A DNA stretch of 5,786 nt from an uncultured Collinsella sp. Its GTDB lineage: Bacteria; Actinomycetota; Coriobacteriia; Coriobacteriales; Coriobacteriaceae. The number at the start of each line of letters is the position of its first letter. The stretch's first letter is position 1. Under the pieces are notes generated by a model. That model searched no databases and had not been told where the DNA came from. It saw only the letters and a list, made by a program, of their open reading frames with translations. The position numbers were made by a program, and so were the translations under genes. Shown here piece after piece: positions 1 through 4,340 of the stretch. The DNA is taken from assembly GCA_902478865.1 (NCBI GenBank), contig CABSNA010000089.1, forward strand, positions 1 to 5,786, read 5' to 3'.

Positions 1-5
1 TGAGC

Positions 6-39
6 GTCTCGTGGGCTCGGAGATGTGTATAAGAGACAG
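6..39 (+). other. Illumina Nextera read-2 adapter (library artefact)
   Basis: The 34 bases match the Nextera transposase read-2 adapter as I know it: a GTCTCGTGGGCTCGG tail (6-20) followed by the 19-base Tn5 mosaic end AGATGTGTATAAGAGACAG (21-39). The five bases before it (1-5) are probably also adapter or index sequence. This is untrimmed library sequence at a contig end and not part of the genome. The junction at 39/40 is where the transposase cut the insert, so genomic sequence can begin at 40 at the earliest. Confidence 0.96.
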
Positions 40-51
40 AAGATATTTAGC

Positions 52-77
52 GAGGCCGGAGCTTTAGCTCCGGCCTC
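52..77. repeat. Perfect 12-bp palindromic hairpin A
   Basis: The arms GAGGCCGGAGCT (52-63) and AGCTCCGGCCTC (66-77) are exact reverse complements separated by two T residues. A 4-base loop with 11 pairs is the likely RNA form. No run of T follows on either strand, so it is not a typical intrinsic terminator. It sits ten bases before a second hairpin, which suggests a paired palindrome unit of the REP/BIME kind, but no family assignment is possible from this one copy. Confidence 0.75.
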
Positions 78-87
78 CTCATATAAG

Positions 88-106
88 GGCTCGGCAAAGC
101 CGAGCC
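88..106. repeat. 8-bp palindromic hairpin B
   Basis: The arms GGCTCGGC (88-95) and GCCGAGCC (99-106) are exact reverse complements around an AAA loop. With hairpin A it forms a two-hairpin unit bounded by AT-rich sequence that is itself partly complementary (GATAT at 42-46, ATATC at 116-120). No T-tract suitable for termination follows. The role is unknown. Confidence 0.7.
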
Positions 107-166
107 ACCAAATATATATCAGCCCCAGAACATGTTTGAGAACGGCGCATGGAGTACGTGGACGCA

Positions 167-291
167 GGCCCCGAATCGGTGTTGCCTCCCGGCGCATTCC
201 GCAGGGGGAGCGATATTTTGTAGCACGAAGTGCGCAGCAAAATATCGCTCATGCCCGAGGACGCGCCGGGAGGCAACACCGATTCGGGGCC
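167..291. repeat. Large nested inverted repeat (two-tier cruciform)
   Basis: The outer arms, 167-195 and 263-291, are perfect 29-base reverse complements. Inside them, after a symmetric 12-base unpaired segment on each side (196-207 and 251-262), lies a second perfect 13-base pair of arms, GAGCGATATTTTG (208-220) with CAAAATATCGCTC (238-250). The tip can fold again as GCAC-GAA-GTGC (223-233). The whole 125 bases would make one long hairpin in RNA or a cruciform in DNA. There is no T-tract at its end. Candidates are a MITE-like non-autonomous element, a structured RNA, or a recombination or protein-binding site. An assembly foldback artefact cannot be excluded because the contig end is close. 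Confidence 0.85.
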
Positions 292-331
292 GGACACACG
301 GATTTACCTGCGCATTTACAAATTCGTAAAC

Positions 332-378
332 TTTTTTGAAAAAAGTGCTTGCACAGTTCTCGAATCATAGGTTATTAT
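332..378 (+). promoter_or_regulatory. tRNA-Leu promoter with A/T upstream element
   Basis: A -35 box TTGCAC (349-354) is followed after 18 bases by a -10 box TATTAT (373-378), both close to the primary-sigma consensus. Directly upstream, 332-346 reads TTTTTTGAAAAAAGT, an A/T-rich self-complementary block resembling the UP-elements of stable-RNA promoters. The same block, in the same phase to the -35 box, stands before the tRNA-Gly/Cys cluster. Transcription should begin near 385, giving a leader of about 50 bases before the tRNA. Confidence 0.75.
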
Positions 379-435
379 CTTCCTCGTTGAACGCGCGGGT
401 CCAACAAAACGAACCGTGAATCAACAACATAGCAT

Positions 436-525
436 GTCGGAGTGGCGGAATTGGCAGACGCGCTAGCTTGAGGTGCTAGTGACCGCTTTTTGGTCATGCG
501 GGTTCAAGTCCCGCCTCCGACACCA
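436..525 (+). tRNA. tRNA-Leu (anticodon GAG)
   Basis: This is a class II tRNA of 90 bases with CCA encoded. The acceptor stem pairs GTCGGAG (436-442) with CTCCGAC (515-521), followed by discriminator A522 and CCA 523-525. The anticodon stem CTAGC/GCTAG (463-467/475-479) encloses the loop TTGAGGT with anticodon GAG at 470-472, which reads CUC and CUU leucine codons. A long variable arm TGACC/GGTCA (480-484/492-496), typical of leucine tRNAs, precedes the T arm GCGGG-TTCAAGT-CCCGC (498-514). All stems are intact, so it should be functional. Confidence 0.97.
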
Positions 526-536
526 TCGCATTTGAG

Positions 537-558
537 AAGCCTCTTCGGAGGCTTTTTT
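537..558 (+). terminator. Intrinsic terminator after tRNA-Leu
   Basis: The stem AAGCCTC (537-543) pairs with GAGGCTT (548-554) around a stable UUCG tetraloop (544-547) and runs into a six-T tract (553-558). It ends transcription of the tRNA-Leu unit. It lies only 26 bases before the phosphatase start codon. Confidence 0.9.
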
Positions 559-571
559 GTTACCGATAGAC

Positions 572-578
572 GGTGGGG
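572..578 (+). promoter_or_regulatory. Ribosome binding site deciding the phosphatase start
   Basis: GGTGGGG (572-578) is a purine-rich Shine-Dalgarno-like run six bases before the ATG at 585. It overlaps the alternative in-frame GTG at 573, which has no good ribosome binding site of its own upstream. This favours ATG 585 as the start. The match to AGGAGG is only moderate. Confidence 0.5.
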
Positions 579-584
579 TCCACG

Positions 585-2930
585 ATGGAAACGCTTGAAC
601 GCAACGAGTGGGCAGACGTTGCCCAACTAGTCGAGATCACGAGCGATGCTGTCATCATCTGCGAGCTCGACGGAACCATTCTGCATGTGAATAATCGCTT
701 ACTTGGTTTGCTGTGCGAGGAACGCGCCGACGTCATCGGTGGAGATGTTAAAGACGTCCTGTACTCGTCCGCTTTTGAACGTGCGACGGAACATCGTCTG
801 CCATTTGAAACTGATGGCTCCGAGAACGAACTGATGCTCAAGCTGAGTGACGGCTCCTTTATCCCCGTCTTGGTTCGTGCGGGCTCCGTAACGCCTCCAC
901 GCATCTTTGGGCGCCGCGCGCCACGTGTCCTGGTGGCGCTCCATAGCATCGAAGAACAGTATTCGCACGACCGCCAGCTCAAGCGTGCGTTATCGGAGCT
1001 TAGAGTTGCGAACAAGCGTCTCTCTGGCACGCTCTCGGTCATTATGAGCACTGTGGGCTCCGATGAGCTGCCCAGCCTACTTGATACCGTTTTGAACCAG
1101 CTTGTAGGAACGCTCGATGCTTCGGGTGCCGCTATCTATTTTTCTGAGAGCGGCGGTTTTAAACTTCGCGGTGTTTCCAAGGAGCTGTACGACAGCTACC
1201 TGCCTGAGTTTTTGCCGTATGGCGCTGGCATTCCGACGTATGTTCTTCGTGAGTCGCGTGCCTGTCGCTTGTCGATTCAACAGGACCTTGAGGGTGATAA
1301 GGCCGCCTCCGGTATGTTCATGGACCTGGACAATCGTTCTAAGCACCTGTTGCGCATGCAGGATATGCCTCCGTACCGCAGCGAGATCTGTCTTCCCGTT
1401 TTTTACGGTACGCAGATTCTTGGCGTGCTGGAAGTTGGTTGGAAACGCCCTCAGGCACCGCTCGCCTATGACGTTAATGTGCTCGAGGTCATTTGCGATT
1501 ACCTGTCTATCCAGCTGGTCGGCATGGCATCGAGCCTTCGCTCCCGTCGCACGGCCGAGCTTGGCCGCTCGCTCAATGTCTTGCGTGATGAGTTGTTTAC
1601 CTTTCTAGACGATTCCGCCGCGGCTACCCAGGCGGTATCGTCCGAGATCTGCAATATGCTCAACTGCCATTTTTGCCCTGTTGAGTATGACGCCAGTCTG
1701 GACTCCTACGTCATAGATTTTGAAGGCGGCAGTCGCGTTGCTTTGCCGGACGATCCCGAGAAGCTATTCTTTTCCACGACGGCTCCGGCGGCACGTCTGG
1801 GGGCTGGCCCTGATGGCTTTGAGGCATCTGTTTTGGGCGGCACGAGTGCCGAGGACCTTAAACACGTTCGTATAACTCGCGTTGATGAATTGATGCCTAT
1901 GGGAGGCTGGCTTAGGGCGCATGGCCTGCCTTGTCAAGGTCTCTACGTCGACTCCGGCATCGAGGCGGGGCGCCCGCGCTCTGAGGGTGATGGCAAGCAC
2001 AGTAACGACGCGATTGTTCCTGCTTCTGTTGCGAAGAGCCCGACGACGCGCGCGCTGCTGCTTCGTGATGGTAGCCAAGAGCCGATTGATGATCTTGAAT
2101 ATGACTACTTGGTGCACTTGGCGCATGACTTTGAACTGATCTACGAAGGCGAATCTCAAAAGCGCGAGGAGCGCCATATCGCTCAGACCCTTCAGATCGG
2201 CATGAGAAATTCCCTGGGGGATGTTCCGGGTATCGCAACCGATTCGGTGTACCTGTCAGCCACGAACTCGGCGTTGGTCGGCGGCGATTTCTATACGCTC
2301 ATCCGTCTTCCCGACGACTGCGCCGTCATGATTCTGGGTGATGTGTCTGGCAAAGGCATTGAGGCCGCATCGATGTCCGCGCTCGTCAAGACGGCCCTGA
2401 CGGCATATGCGTGGGAGGGCGCTGGACCGGCCCGCATGGCACGCTCTCTTAACAGTATGCTCATGGGCTTTTCGAGGGTCGAGACGTTCGTGACGGCCTT
2501 TATCGCCAAGATTGACCTTAAAGCCGGACGCGCAACGTATTGTTCGGCGGGCCATCCTCCGACCATGGTCATTAGGCCAGAGTCGATGCCGCTGGGTGGC
2601 GGCGAGGCCCGTGGGGGAGAGGTCGAGCTGCTTGGATGCCAATCGGGCGTAATCGGTGCCTTTGAGAGCATGGTGTACGAGACAGGCGTGTTTACGTTCG
2701 CTCCTGGCGACATGCTCTTCATGTATACGGACGGAACGATTGAGGCCCGCGACCGCACCGGAGCGTTCTTTGGTGAGCAGCGCCTTCGTGACCTTCTGCT
2801 CTCTGTCTCGGGTGAGGGCGTATCGGGAATCTGCGGCAAGGTCTTGGGCGAGCTTGACCGATTTACCGAATCGGCGCTGGACGATGACATTGCATTGGTG
2901 TCCCTTGAGTTTTTACGGGGTCGTTCATAG
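585..2930 (+). CDS. PAS-GAF sensor PP2C serine phosphatase (RsbU/SpoIIE type)
   Basis: A predicted cytoplasmic sensor phosphatase of 781 residues from ATG 585 (785 from GTG 573). In known partner-switching systems such enzymes remove phosphate from a serine of a STAS anti-anti-sigma protein. Domains, numbered from ATG 585: a PAS-like domain (about 8-120, with VIICELDGTILHVNNRLLG), a helical linker (about 121-155), a GAF-like domain (about 158-318), a poorly conserved segment (about 325-525) that may be a decayed second GAF, a linker EERHIAQTLQ, and a SpoIIE-type PP2C domain (about 545-777). Acidic metal-binding positions appear intact: GGD (D568), GDVSGKG (D586), SAGHPP (654-659), YTDGT (D716) and DDDIALV (D766-768). 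GGDFYT carries Thr where family members often have Asp. There is no signal peptide or membrane segment, so the input is probably intracellular. Its ligand is unknown. The STAS-kinase fusion 78 bases downstream is its likely substrate. PP2C assignment is near certain; the sensor domains are inferred from pattern. Confidence 0.93.
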   Translation: METLERNEWADVAQLVEITSDAVIICELDGTILHVNNRLLGLLCEERADVIGGDVKDVLYSSAFERATEHRLPFETDGSENELMLKLSDGSFIPVLVRAGSVTPPRIFGRRAPRVLVALHSIEEQYSHDRQLKRALSELRVANKRLSGTLSVIMSTVGSDELPSLLDTVLNQLVGTLDASGAAIYFSESGGFKLRGVSKELYDSYLPEFLPYGAGIPTYVLRESRACRLSIQQDLEGDKAASGMFMDLDNRSKHLLRMQDMPPYRSEICLPVFYGTQILGVLEVGWKRPQAPLAYDVNVLEVICDYLSIQLVGMASSLRSRRTAELGRSLNVLRDELFTFLDDSAAATQAVSSEICNMLNCHFCPVEYDASLDSYVIDFEGGSRVALPDDPEKLFFSTTAPAARLGAGPDGFEASVLGGTSAEDLKHVRITRVDELMPMGGWLRAHGLPCQGLYVDSGIEAGRPRSEGDGKHSNDAIVPASVAKSPTTRALLLRDGSQEPIDDLEYDYLVHLAHDFELIYEGESQKREERHIAQTLQIGMRNSLGDVPGIATDSVYLSATNSALVGGDFYTLIRLPDDCAVMILGDVSGKGIEAASMSALVKTALTAYAWEGAGPARMARSLNSMLMGFSRVETFVTAFIAKIDLKAGRATYCSAGHPPTMVIRPESMPLGGGEARGGEVELLGCQSGVIGAFESMVYETGVFTFAPGDMLFMYTDGTIEARDRTGAFFGEQRLRDLLLSVSGEGVSGICGKVLGELDRFTESALDDDIALVSLEFLRGRS

Positions 2931-2992
2931 ACGACGCTGGGCGGGCTGAATCCGTACGGTTGAGGAAACGAATGCATCGAGTGGGCTTTTTT

Positions 2993-2997
2993 GGGGA
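2993..2997 (+). promoter_or_regulatory. Weak ribosome binding site before the STAS-kinase gene
   Basis: GGGGA lies 11 bases before ATG 3009, a rather long spacing. The in-frame TTG at 2991 has only GAGTGGG (2979-2985) upstream. The out-of-frame ATG at 3001 gives a three-codon frame ending at TGA 3010-3012, overlapping the ATG at 3009, so ribosomes could re-initiate there. The choice of ATG 3009 also fits STAS proteins, whose first strand begins soon after the start. Confidence 0.4.
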
Positions 2998-3008
2998 ACC
3001 ATGGTCGT

Positions 3009-3755
3009 ATGAATGAGTGGAATGACATAGCGGTTTTGACGCCACCAGGCGATATCGACATCGCCACGGTGCCTGCGCTGCGTCGGCGGTTGGATGCTTT
3101 GATTGGCCGCGGCGTGCGTCGTGTTGTCATCAACTGTCAGGCTGTTAGCTTTATCGATTCGACGGGCTTGGCATTCCTGCTTACGCGCGCTCGTGAGCTC
3201 ATGAGGCGAGAAGGCCTGCTTTCGCTCCTCAATGCATCGGGTGAAGTTGTTCGCTTTTTGGAGATTGCTCGTCTTGTCGATATCCTTCATGTCGCGGGGC
3301 CGGCACGGGAGCCTATTCCCGCCATTCCGGTGGGGGAGCTGCCTCGCTGGAGTAAGAGCGTCGAGGTCCGTCAGGGTATCGAGAATCTTCCATACTACCG
3401 ACATCGCATCGCCGAACTCCTTGAATCGCTTCCGTTGCGCCGTGACGAGCGCTACGATGTCGCATTGGCGTCGGGGGAGGCGCTGGGTAATGCCTATGAC
3501 CATGCGGGCGGTATCGGGTGCGTCCTGACGGTTCAGGCCTATGGCGATCGCGTTGTGGTTGAGGTGCTTGATCGAGGTGCCGGCTATTCTATCGATGAAA
3601 CGAGCGAGCCGGTTGCATCTGAGGAACGCGGCCGTGGTATCAAGCTTATGCGTATGCTCGTCGATAACGTGGAGGTTGCTCGTCGTACGGACGGCGCCGG
3701 CACGCGCGTGCAGATGGTGAAGCTGTTTAGCGGAGCGCTGGAATCGTGTGCCTAG
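3009..3755 (+). CDS. STAS anti-anti-sigma domain fused to GHKL anti-sigma kinase domain
   Basis: A 248-residue two-domain protein from ATG 3009 (254 from TTG 2991). Residues about 5-100 form a STAS domain like SpoIIAA/RsbV: GDIDIATVPALRRRL, then FIDSTGLAFLL, where S51 matches the serine that is phosphorylated in the family. Residues about 120-245 form an RsbW/SpoIIAB-like HATPase domain. Its N box is EALGNAYDHA (E157, N161, H165), its G1 box DRGAG (D188, G190, G192), its G2 box GRGI (208-211), and GAGTRVQMVK closes it. All ATP-binding landmarks are present, so the kinase is probably active. In classical systems these are separate proteins: the kinase phosphorylates the STAS serine and binds a sigma factor. 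Here substrate and kinase share one chain, which suggests control in cis or head-to-tail between monomers. The gene follows the PP2C phosphatase by 78 bases with no terminator seen, so the two are probably co-transcribed. No sigma factor is adjacent. Domain calls are confident; the target is unknown. Confidence 0.92.
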   Translation: MNEWNDIAVLTPPGDIDIATVPALRRRLDALIGRGVRRVVINCQAVSFIDSTGLAFLLTRARELMRREGLLSLLNASGEVVRFLEIARLVDILHVAGPAREPIPAIPVGELPRWSKSVEVRQGIENLPYYRHRIAELLESLPLRRDERYDVALASGEALGNAYDHAGGIGCVLTVQAYGDRVVVEVLDRGAGYSIDETSEPVASEERGRGIKLMRMLVDNVEVARRTDGAGTRVQMVKLFSGALESCA

Positions 3756-3780
3756 CCAATCGCTTTAGCGCGTTTGGCTA
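3753..3780 (+). terminator. Possible weak terminator at the end of the STAS-kinase gene
   Basis: TAGCCAA (3753-3759), which includes the stop codon, pairs with TTGGCTA (3774-3780). A smaller inner stem CGCT/AGCG (3761-3764/3767-3770) stacks inside. The sequence after it (TTAAGA) has no real T-tract, so termination would be weak or factor-dependent. It may instead protect the mRNA 3' end. Confidence 0.4.
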
Positions 3781-3802
3781 TTAAGAACATGCGGCAGACA
3801 AG

Positions 3803-3848
3803 TTTTTTGAAAAAAGTACTTGCGTCTTTTGGACAACTCGCGTAAATT
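3803..3848 (+). promoter_or_regulatory. Promoter of the tRNA-Gly/Cys/Gly cluster
   Basis: A -35 box TTGCGT (3820-3825) and a -10 box TAAATT (3843-3848) are 17 bases apart. The upstream block TTTTTTGAAAAAAGT (3803-3817) plus CTTGC (3819-3823) repeats the tRNA-Leu promoter element with one base different over 21. Transcription should start near 3855, only about six bases before the first tRNA. Confidence 0.75.
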
Positions 3849-3860
3849 AGTAACCCGCAA

Positions 3861-3936
3861 GCGGACATGGCTCAGTTGGTAGAGCACAACCTTGCCAAGG
3901 TTGGGGTCGCGGGTTCGAGCCCCGTTGTCCGCTCCA
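3861..3936 (+). tRNA. tRNA-Gly (anticodon GCC), copy 1
   Basis: A 76-base cloverleaf with acceptor stem GCGGACA/TGTCCGC (3861-3867/3926-3932), discriminator T3933 and encoded CCA (3934-3936). The anticodon stem CAACC/GGTTG encloses TTGCCAA, anticodon GCC at 3894-3896, which reads GGC and GGU. The T loop is GGTTCGAGCC. It is first in a three-tRNA cluster and identical over its full length to the copy at 4087-4162. Confidence 0.97.
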
Positions 3937-3946
3937 TTGCATTTCC

Positions 3947-3969
3947 GGACCGTTTAGGCGGTCCTTTTT
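3947..3969 (+). terminator. Terminator-like hairpin between tRNA-Gly and tRNA-Cys
   Basis: GGACCG (3947-3952) pairs with CGGTCC (3959-3964) around a six-base loop and is followed by five T residues (3965-3969). It has the form of an intrinsic terminator yet ends one base before the tRNA-Cys gene, which has no visible promoter of its own. Partial termination or a processing signal inside a polycistronic precursor is likely. Confidence 0.8.
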
Positions 3970-3970
3970 C

Positions 3971-4044
3971 GGCGAAGTGGCCAAGTGGTAAGGCAGAGGC
4001 CTGCAAAGCCTTTACCCCCGGTTCGAATCCGGGCTTCGCCTCCA
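3971..4044 (+). tRNA. tRNA-Cys (anticodon GCA)
   Basis: A 74-base tRNA with acceptor stem GGCGAAG/CTTCGCC (3971-3977/4034-4040), discriminator T4041 and encoded CCA (4042-4044). The anticodon loop CTGCAAA (4001-4007) carries anticodon GCA at 4003-4005, for UGC and UGU codons. The T arm contains CCCGG-TTCGAAT-CCGGG. It sits between two identical tRNA-Gly genes and directly follows a terminator-like hairpin, so its expression probably depends on read-through from the upstream promoter. Confidence 0.97.
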
Positions 4045-4053
4045 GGCAACATC

Positions 4054-4080
4054 CGGGCGCTCCGGCGCCCGTTTTGTTTT
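4054..4080 (+). terminator. Terminator-like hairpin between tRNA-Cys and second tRNA-Gly
   Basis: CGGGCGC (4054-4060) pairs with GCGCCCG (4065-4071) around TCCG, followed by TTTTGTTTT (4072-4080). This is a strong intrinsic terminator form. The second tRNA-Gly starts six bases later, so as in the previous gap there is no room for a promoter between hairpin and tRNA. Confidence 0.85.
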
Positions 4081-4086
4081 ACATAT

Positions 4087-4162
4087 GCGGACATGGCTCA
4101 GTTGGTAGAGCACAACCTTGCCAAGGTTGGGGTCGCGGGTTCGAGCCCCGTTGTCCGCTCCA
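4087..4162 (+). tRNA. tRNA-Gly (anticodon GCC), copy 2
   Basis: This copy is base-for-base identical to the tRNA-Gly at 3861-3936, with anticodon GCC at 4120-4122 and CCA at 4160-4162. Identity stops at the tRNA ends and the flanks differ, which points to selection or gene conversion on the tRNA itself and not a recent larger duplication. It is the last tRNA of the cluster. Confidence 0.97.
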
Positions 4163-4170
4163 AACGTAAC

Positions 4171-4200
4171 AGCCCGACTACTACGGTAGCCGGGCTTTTT
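4171..4200 (+). terminator. Intrinsic terminator at the end of the tRNA cluster
   Basis: AGCCCG (4171-4176) pairs with CGGGCT (4191-4196). Beyond an A-C mismatch the stem continues with CTAC/GTAG (4178-4181/4186-4189) around TACG. A five-T tract (4196-4200) follows. It ends the cluster before the leader of the alpha-glucosidase gene. Confidence 0.9.
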
Positions 4201-4214
4201 CGTACCCGTCGCCT

Positions 4215-4230
4215 GGGCTCGAACCCGCGA
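4215..4230 (-). repeat. Inverted 16-base copy of the tRNA-Gly T-arm
   Basis: Read on the minus strand this is TCGCGGGTTCGAGCCC, an exact match to the T-arm region of both tRNA-Gly copies (3907-3922 and 4133-4148). The rest of a tRNA is not present around it: the T stem cannot close with five pairs and no acceptor stem follows. It is either a degraded tRNA fragment in opposite orientation or a chance match helped by the common GGTTCGAGCCC motif. Confidence 0.45.
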
Positions 4231-4287
4231 GGGAGCGAGCGTTTTGGGGTGTGGCTGTGGCGTTGTTTGCTGCGAATGTGCGCTTTT

Positions 4288-4338
4288 GGCGTATCATCGT
4301 GGGCATCTCGCATAACCTCGTTGCAAGGGAGATACGCC
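4288..4338 (+). promoter_or_regulatory. Inverted repeat in the alpha-glucosidase leader
   Basis: GGCGTATC (4288-4295) is the exact reverse complement of GATACGCC (4331-4338). The right arm occupies the spacer between the ribosome binding site AAGGGAG (4325-4331) and ATG 4341. In RNA the hairpin would place the ribosome binding site at the edge of the loop, so it could affect translation. In DNA, TTGCAA (4321-4326) resembles the half-site core of LacI-type sugar regulators. TATCAT (4292-4297) could be a -10 box, but no good -35 box stands 16-18 bases upstream. The regulatory role is tentative. Confidence 0.3.
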
Positions 4339-4340
4339 CC

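Larger units (their letters stand above)
40..331. other. Palindrome-rich intergenic stretch without a credible gene
   Basis: I see no protein gene here. Open frames exist on both strands, but they run through the arms of perfect inverted repeats, lack ribosome binding sites and have no recognisable domain content. The stretch holds two compact hairpins flanked by AT-rich sequence (GATATTT at 42-48, AAATATATATC at 110-120), a 125-base nested inverted repeat, and a near-palindrome TTTACAAATTCGTAAA at 315-330 just upstream of the tRNA-Leu promoter. It could be the 3' side of a gene lost at the contig edge, a dispersed repeat that stopped assembly, or partly chimeric sequence. Confidence 0.6.

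Noticed and set aside
52..106. Hairpins A and B as a CRISPR array or as terminators
   Set aside because: The two hairpins have different sequences and there is no repeat-spacer periodicity, and neither is followed by a T-tract on either strand.
25..339. Open frames of 104, 72 and 65 codons over 25-339 on both strands
   Set aside because: They begin in adapter sequence or run through the arms of perfect inverted repeats. They lack ribosome binding sites and domain patterns.
573..575. GTG at 573 as the phosphatase start
   Set aside because: It has no ribosome binding site upstream and overlaps the GGTGGGG run that is well placed for ATG 585. It remains possible and would add four residues.
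2931..3008. Terminator or separate promoter between the phosphatase and STAS-kinase genes
   Set aside because: A six-T run at 2987-2992 is present, but no stem-loop precedes it and no -35/-10 pair is convincing, so co-transcription is the simpler reading.
2291..3133. 280-codon minus-strand frame covering the end of the phosphatase and start of the STAS-kinase gene
   Set aside because: It is the mirror of high-GC coding sequence with serine- and proline-rich low-complexity content, no ribosome binding site and no known domain. The + strand genes here have intact catalytic motifs.
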